NCBI GenBank assembly: GCA_014529385.2
Contig: CM043948.1
Span: 78,478,291-78,542,290, forward strand
Direction: 5' to 3'
DNA length: 64,000 bases
Source: Adiantum capillus-veneris
Taxonomy: Eukaryota > Streptophyta > Polypodiopsida > Polypodiales > Pteridaceae
Shown: positions 58,467 to 64,000 of the stretch, piece by piece
Position numbering within the stretch: position 1 is the stretch's first letter
Layout of the letters: every line of letters begins with the position of its first letter
Position numbers and translations under genes: made by a program
Notes under the pieces: generated by a model
What the model was told of the DNA's origin: nothing
The model's database searches: none
What the model saw: the letters and a program-made list of their open reading frames with translations, nothing else

Positions 58467-59209
58467 CTAGCACTGAAGCCACTGGCTTATAATTACTTGA
58501 GGATAACCATCAGAAGCTTTTGTGTGATCGATCTTGCTCAGCTTTTCTGCCCTCATGTCCACTTTGACGTTTACTCGTTCCATTTCTTCTGACTCTGCTG
58601 TCTCCATCTCCAACAACCTGCAGATAGCATCAGTAGAAAAATGTGATGAACGGGCTTGGGAAGGCAATGAGTGTTGGTGATCCGACTCCAGATTAGGCCA
58701 ATTGATCATTGATTGAACTCTGATATCTTCTGTTTCAGTAGCACTAGAAGGCCGTGAGTCCTTTTGCAGAGCCAAGGCTTGGAGAGCTGAGTCCTCCTTC
58801 TTTGCTTCTTGATTGTGGCGACCTTCAGAAAGGTAATATATGGCGAAACTACTGATTGAAGATGAGCTCGCTAATAGTGAGGACCTCATCAAGGCCTTCG
58901 GGCCAATAAGAGAGAAATCAGACGAGCCTTGGCGATTGCAGAGGCGAGTTGCAAAGTGACGGCAGTCGTTGACGAGCAGCAAGACAAAGTTCAGGACATT
59001 ACAAGGGAACCCATTGACGAGTAGAGCACAGGGAAAACTTGCAAGAAGCGAAGAGAACGAGAAGTGTCGATTAGTAAAAAGGAAGGCCAGAGGCGTCGCT
59101 TACAAGCCACAACCACCTCCTTCTCTAGTTCAGAGTAGCGTACAGATTGAGAAGCTCTTGAAGAACAGTGCTGCTTTGCCCTTATCGAGACATCCACTTG
59201 ATCAATCAT
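58467..59209 (-). pseudogene. Coding-like fragment(s), unidentified helical protein
   Basis: The frame 58982-58467 contains MINWPNLESDHQHSLPSQAR, then AICRLLEMETAESEEMERVN and MRAEKLSKIDHTKAS, an acidic helical, coiled-coil-like segment. A preceding frame (59209-58991) could be a 5' part. A plausible gene fragment inside the insertion; no splice structure could be established. Confidence 0.3.
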
Positions 59210-59462
59210 GCTCTTCCCTGCGCTTCATCGTTCTGGATCTGGCTTGCGACTGCTTACTTGTTTATTTTATAGCAGCGCAAATAAAAAGCAGTGCGGATTG
59301 TAGTGTGGTGAAAAAAGCCTGCTGTTTTTGTTCTCTTTTTTTTTAATGATTTTATGGTCACGATTGAGAAATTAATAATTGAGGATCTAGGGTCTGGATT
59401 GAGCCAAGTGGCTCAATTCCTTGGCCTTGTTTGGAAAAAAGAGCTTTGGTTCACCAAGTAAA

Positions 59463-60000
59463 AAGTGTTGTTTTGCTGAGATAATTAGTTAAACTATTTT
59501 TCTGTAGTTATAATAATTATCACGGGTTTCTTAAGATACGTTTTACCTCTAATAATTATCTCAAAGCTTTTTAATTTAATTTGCTATTTTCTCTTTAAAA
59601 AAGTGTTTTTCTACTAAGATTATTAGATAAACTAATTTTATTTGCTTAAGATAATTATTACGGGTTTCCTAAGATGTGTTCTCCTTCTGATAATTATCTC
59701 AAAGCTTTTTAGATTACTTTGCTATTTTCCTCCTTTTATTTTCTCTTAAAAAAAATTTGTTTTTTGCTCAGATAATTGGTTAAACTAATTATCTATAGTT
59801 AAGATAATTATCACGGGTTTCTTAAGATGTATTTTACCTTTGATAATTATCTCAAAGATTTTTAGATTAATTTGATCATTTCTCCTTTGCTTTTCTCTTA
59901 AAAATAATGTAACTATGCTTAAATAATTATAAAAATTATTCAAAAAATTAAAAGATAATTTTTTAAGCATATTGACAGTCTAACACAACTCTAATAATCA
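59463..60000. repeat. AT-rich tandem repeats, right part
   Basis: Three to four units share TTTCTTAAGAT at about 59527, 59665 and 59818 (spacing 138 and 153 bp) with CTGATAATTATCTCAAAG and TTTGCTATTTTCTC. They match 55310-55597. Confidence 0.85.
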
Positions 60001-60862
60001 TTTCATCTTAATCTAAGTTTAATTAGTATAATTATCATTAATTTATGGTTAGAATGAGTAATTTCAATCCTAATGTAATATAATAATTAACTAGATTAGT
60101 ATCCCTAAGCTTAATCTCAATAATCAACAGAGAATTCAAAATTAGGAGAGAATTTTAGAGTGTAAGTAATTTTAATCTTCTTAATAAATTTAATTAATTA
60201 ATAAAATATAAATAGATTAGCATAATTCTGCTAATTAAAAAGGTTTAGTGCTAATTACCGTTGATTAACCAACTAGAGCTTTGCTCTCTAGTGATTTCTG
60301 AGTAGAGATCCCTCTAGATGAGAGAGAATTTTCCAAGACTCCGAGTCCAATTTTCTTGTGAAGAAGGGGGATCCATTTATAGTTTTTCAGGGCCCCTGGG
60401 TTGTTTCTTGTAGGTCCTGGTACCTTAAGCAAGCCCCCTGCTTCCCTCTAGCACCACCTACTGTTAAAATTGGCTTGGGCAGGTTCACCACAGCCCCACA
60501 TATTTCCAAAATCGAGTTCTGCTATTTTTCCTGACTTTTGACGATTAAACTTGGAAATATCTGTAGTTTCTTGAGCTTTAAGATAAAAAGTCTTTAGCAA
60601 TAATAATTACTGAAACCTTTCAATTTTACTTAACCAATTAAATTCACAGTGTAACCTTTCAGAGCCCGTAACTTTTCCAGATTTCATCGGAATTCTGTTA
60701 TGAAAATTTCTAACCATAGTAAAGCCCTGGTTACGGTTCCAAAAATACCAATATTTACCATAGTTGGATCATTCTACAATGTTTTCTTAACAGCCAAGTT
60801 AATTTGATCAGGCTTTGTACAATTTCTAAGGTTTCAAAAACTGGAAACCTTACAACAAACCT

Positions 60863-63800
60863 TCATGTCAGGTTGTTGATCACTGGCCCAAATATTTTCA
60901 TTTGCCAAGTGAAGAATCCCATGTAGAACGCTTTCTCGAATGCCAACATATTGTGAGAAGGTAGAAACATACACGTGGCGTAGAAGCCATAGAGGACTTC
61001 TTCGAAAGTTTGGCCATTGATATCATAGCACAACCATTTGTTACCCTTGAGGAATGACATCCAAGGGGTGCCTACTTTCTCTGGCTCATTGAACACTTCG
61101 ATGCAGGTGAGCATCATTCGACAAATTTTGTATAGCATTTCACATGAAAAATCTGGTACACTTTTAAAGAATTACATGGCGCCCTTTAGGATTTTCACCA
61201 TGTACTCTTTAGTCGGCTGTCACTTTTCTAGAGCAGGAGATCTGGGGTAATTCAACCAAGTTGGCCGCTTCTTTAGTAGTGCCTCGTGTGCTATCTAGGT
61301 CCTTACTCTTGGCACAGGACAGAAGGTAGGATCCTTTTGTAGCGCCGCAGGTGCTCTTGTGAACAAAATCAAGTACCTTGGATTCTTGTTTAGCCAACTC
61401 AACCTCCACTTTGGGTGGTCTTGATCTGCAATCTCGACTTTCATGTCGGCATAAAGCCTTTCTTTTACCTGCACAAACTCCACTTTAATCAGAGGATAGG
61501 GCAGGGATTGTTGGTGCCATTGCATATTTATTTGATTGGGAGTGAGTTGTATGACATTGACGGAATGAAGTACTCTCATCTCCCAATCCATTGCTACCTT
61601 CCACTGCTCATCTACCTCTTGTGTAATTTTTTCTTTCAGTGCATCTTCTTGAGCCTTTGAGAGTTAGACCATAGGCACTATGTCTGCTTCATTGATTGGT
61701 ACTTGAAACTCCTCCTCGCCACTTAGCTCTACTCCTCGTTGTGTCTCCATGTCAGTGAATGAGACTGAGGGGATTTCTATTTGAGGTTTCTTTGAAGTTC
61801 CTGCCTCTTCTTGCGTTTCCGGGCGTCCCTCTCTCAGTAGCTCGTTGACTCTTTTAAGTTCATCTATCTCCTTCAGCAGCTCGTCTTCTCTTTGGACCCA
61901 CATCAAGGCCAGGTCTCTGCACTTAGACTTCTCTAATTTCAGCTCCAGCTCAAGGTCTTTATTTTTCTTTTCTAACGCCTTTTAGACCTTGTCTGTTCCC
62001 TTGATCAAGATAAAGGTTGGATTTTCTCGTATTTTTCGCAAGAATATCGCTTGATCATTGATTCTTTGTTCTGAGTACTGTAGGAAATCATTGGCTATAT
62101 CTAACAGTACATGGATCTTTTGAGCTAATAGGGTTGTAGTTAGAAGTTCATTTGTAGCTTCCGTCAGCTGATCATCCTTTGCGATCTTTTGAGCTAATAG
62201 GGTTGTAGTTAGAAGTTCATTTGTAGCTTCCGTCAGCTGATCATCCTTTGCTTTGCATGCATCTGACAGTTTGTGAGCAACTCACCCAGTTCCTCCATTT
62301 CTTTATGTTGCTTATCTCTTGCGAGTTGATGTTGTTCAGTTTCTTCTCTCAACTCCTGCACTTGCCTCTGTAGATCGGTGATGACATTGAGTTTGTTGTC
62401 CAGCTCCCCTTGGAGTGCGTAAATCACCATCTCTAACTCTTTGGCCCGTGTGCTACAGCCAAGTGCTACTCAGCAAAGTTGTTATGTCATCTCCTACATT
62501 TTCTTAGCATACCCATTTACTTGCAGGATGACTTCATCATTTGATTTCCAATCTTCACTTTGTCTTAGTTATCTTGATGTTTCTGCAGATTCGTTTACCT
62601 CTAGCTGCGTCATGGCTGCTAGTTGTTGTTGTTGCCCTTGTGGCTGTTGATCTTTTTCCGTTGAGGTAGAGGGTGGTGCCTCCGCTTTCTCTTGTTGTAT
62701 TGAGGTAGAGGGTTTTTGCGGTGTCCTCTTCTGGTGTAGGATTGGCTGCCTTTTTTGTCTCTAGCTCTTTATCTATTTGCTGCTCTTGAGTAGATATAGT
62801 TGCTTGTTGTGATGATTTTGCTGTTTCTTGCTGTTTTGGTTCTTGTGTAGATTTGGATGCTTTTTCTTGTTCAGGTTCTACTTCTTTTGCTGGCTCATTT
62901 GTTTTGGTTCTAACTTCTCGTGATTGTGGTGGGCTCGGCATTGGGTGATCTTGGTGTTCAGAGACAGAAGAAGAGATGCAAGGAGACACCTCACCTTGAG
63001 TATGTTGTTCTTCTCCTTGTGTAGTGGCTTCCTCTGCTTTCTCTTGATGTTCTACCGCTTCTTTTGCTTTTCTCACCGCTTCTTGGGCTTCCTTTAGCTT
63101 CAAAGCTTCTGCTTCTTGCTACATCTTTTCCAAGGATTCCGTGGGATCTTCAAAATGCTTCCTGGTGTGATGCTTGGTTCTAGGCCCTTTAAGCCCAATA
63201 GGTACCCACTTTTCTGGGTCCTTTCCTTGTGCTTGGTGGCTACGTTGGTATGATAGTTTCTCTCTTTCAAACCGGGATTGCTTTTGTACGGGTTCCTCCT
63301 AGTGTGCTGCCACGGCTTTTCTCTTCATTTCATCCCGTCGTGCTCTTTTTTCTTCATTATCTGAGCTATTAGTGCTTTGCCGTTCTGGAGAGCTCTCGGC
63401 CGATTCTTCATCAGACTTGTCGGATCTCTTGGAAGATCTTGTAGCTCGAGGAGAAGGTTGAGCTGACACTATCCAAGTGTTTTCATCTGGGGCAGGTGGT
63501 AGTTTTTTGGCCATGCCGATGGCATGGTATGCAATTCAGGTGCACCCAGGTATGTGGTCTTTCCTTCCTTCTTTGTCCCTTTCAATGTGGACAAAACATA
63601 TTGTGCGTGATCAATCGGATGCCCGGTTGTTGACTTGAGGACTTCAGTAAAGGTGGTGGTAACCGCATGATTGGGCATGGTATACCTTGGCGGCCTCTTA
63701 ACAAGGAAATGGAAATGCTGATGGTATAACCTTGTGAGCTCCTCCACCTATTTGTGAATAAGGTTTGCAAGGGTGGCTACGGCGGTTTCTTTAGTGAAGT

Positions 63801-64000
63801 TCCAACCGTTTTCCTATCTCTTGCCCTCATTGTCATTCCTTCTTTGGGCAGTCTGAGTGCTTCTACCACCATCTCCTTGGTTACCACTTCAAATTTATTA
63901 CCTTGGGGGTCAAAAATCTGAGTGGTTCCATCTTCTTTGATTGTGGACAAAACCTCGTAAGATATCTAGAAGTCCACTTTGCACGGCTCTTGTTCATAAA
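60863..64000 (-). pseudogene. D: decayed coiled-coil ORF region, probably of transposon origin
   Basis: On the minus strand from the right edge, coding-like segments run in series with stops and frame changes: a globular N-terminal part (IFDPQGNKFEVVTKEMVVEA near 63900; LTRLYHQHFHFLVKRPP near 63720), a Ser/Lys-rich linker, a Gln/Glu-rich low-complexity part (62555-63103), long heptad-like coils (ITDLQRQVQELREETEQ near 62350; EIDELKRVNELLREG near 61870), and a C-terminal globular part (WMSFLKGNKWLCYDINGQ near 61050) ending near 60863. The layout resembles large gag-like or plant transposon proteins, but I cannot name it. Element C seems to have inserted at its left end. Confidence 0.4.
62114..62251 (-). 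repeat. 69-bp in-frame tandem duplication in D
   Basis: Bases 62114-62182 and 62183-62251 are identical. The unit is 23 codons and lengthens the coiled-coil segment (AKDDQLTEATNELL...). Confidence 0.92.

Larger units (their letters stand above)
55598..59462 (-). mobile_element. 3.9-kb insertion with helicase and gene remnants
   Basis: It interrupts the AT-rich tandem array. Its ends show weak inverted similarity (GCTTGGTGGGCC and the complement of GGTTCACCAAGT). It carries, on the minus strand, PIF1-like helicase remnants and other coding-like pieces. A CTAG followed by T at the left end recalls a Helitron 3' terminus, but no hairpin or 5' TC end was found, so class is uncertain. Confidence 0.45.
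46263..60857 (+). mobile_element. Element C: Ty3/gypsy with C-terminal extra protease-like domain (5' truncated)
   Basis: It begins inside gag at the junction with element B's LTR; comparison with C' shows the 5' LTR and about 80 gag residues are missing. Gag, protease, RT, one RNase H, integrase, an extension and a 3' LTR follow. The proposed LTR starts TGTTATAC (55164) after polypurine ATTGGGGGACG and ends ACAACA (60857), with a 3.9-kb insertion inside. Many stops and frameshifts show it is inactive. The LTR right end is inferred and depends on accepting the insertion. Confidence 0.65.
55164..60857 (+). repeat. Proposed 3' LTR of element C, interrupted by a 3.9-kb insertion
   Basis: Very AT-rich U3-like sequence with tandem units is split at about 55597 and resumes at about 59463. 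TATAAATAG stands at 60208. The ends TGTT and AACA are inverted. Without the insertion it would be about 1.8 kb. The 5' LTR is missing, so this cannot be confirmed internally. Confidence 0.45.

Noticed and set aside
55598-59462. Firm Helitron call
   Set aside because: No 3' hairpin, no 5' TC terminus and no Rep domain; only the CTAG|T end and helicase relic fit.
60375-60385. Minus-strand TATA box (CTATAAATGG) marking an LTR of D
   Set aside because: No second LTR copy and a plus-strand TATAAATAG at 60208 fits element C's LTR better; left undecided.

Overview
The window is a repeat-dominated stretch of a land-plant nuclear genome. Plant hallmarks are a copia primer-binding site of the plant initiator-Met tRNA type (TGGTATCAGAGC at 38477), Ty3/gypsy elements with the dual RNase H of the plant Tat lineage, a plant-type L1 LINE and a CACTA terminus. 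Methylation-type decay, many microsatellites and dense nesting suggest a large genome. The species cannot be read from the sequence; a non-flowering vascular plant is only a guess. No rRNA, tRNA, CRISPR array or ordinary multi-exon housekeeping gene was recognised.

Layout. 1-6432: right part of a well preserved Tat-like gypsy element (A) with its 3' LTR. 6433-9603: a LINE scrap, degenerate telomere-like repeats around a fragment of a heavy-metal-associated (HMA) domain gene, microsatellites, one end of a CACTA transposon, and a minus-strand copia LTR. 9616-11510: a small intronless gene for a secreted 8-cysteine peptide (minus strand), preceded by two tandem truncated relics of the same gene. 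11511-14815: mostly uninformative decayed sequence. 14816-17306: minus-strand gag of a gypsy element (C') related to element C. 17460-20480: an unusual array built around a 24-bp perfect palindrome. 20590-23900: the inverted counterpart of the cysteine-rich gene block, split by an L1-type LINE, with the second cysteine-rich gene on the plus strand. 25290-28230: decayed gypsy element 0. 28382-46262: gypsy element B with LTRs of about 3.9 kb. Each LTR carries the same TTAA-flanked piggyBac-like element, and a young copia element (38248-43425) sits inside the 3' LTR. 46263-60857: 5'-truncated gypsy element C, whose pol carries a second retropepsin-like domain after integrase; its proposed 3' LTR holds a 3.9-kb insertion with PIF1-like helicase remnants. 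60863-64000: a decayed minus-strand coiled-coil ORF region (D).

Non-transposon coding capacity is limited to the two cysteine-rich peptide genes (10544-10900 and 23396-23752), which keep TATA boxes, signal peptides and all eight cysteines. The most unusual features are the second protease-like domain of element C, the palindrome array, the TTAA-flanked element in both LTRs of B, the paired small leader ORFs of B, and the inverted cysteine-rich gene pair.
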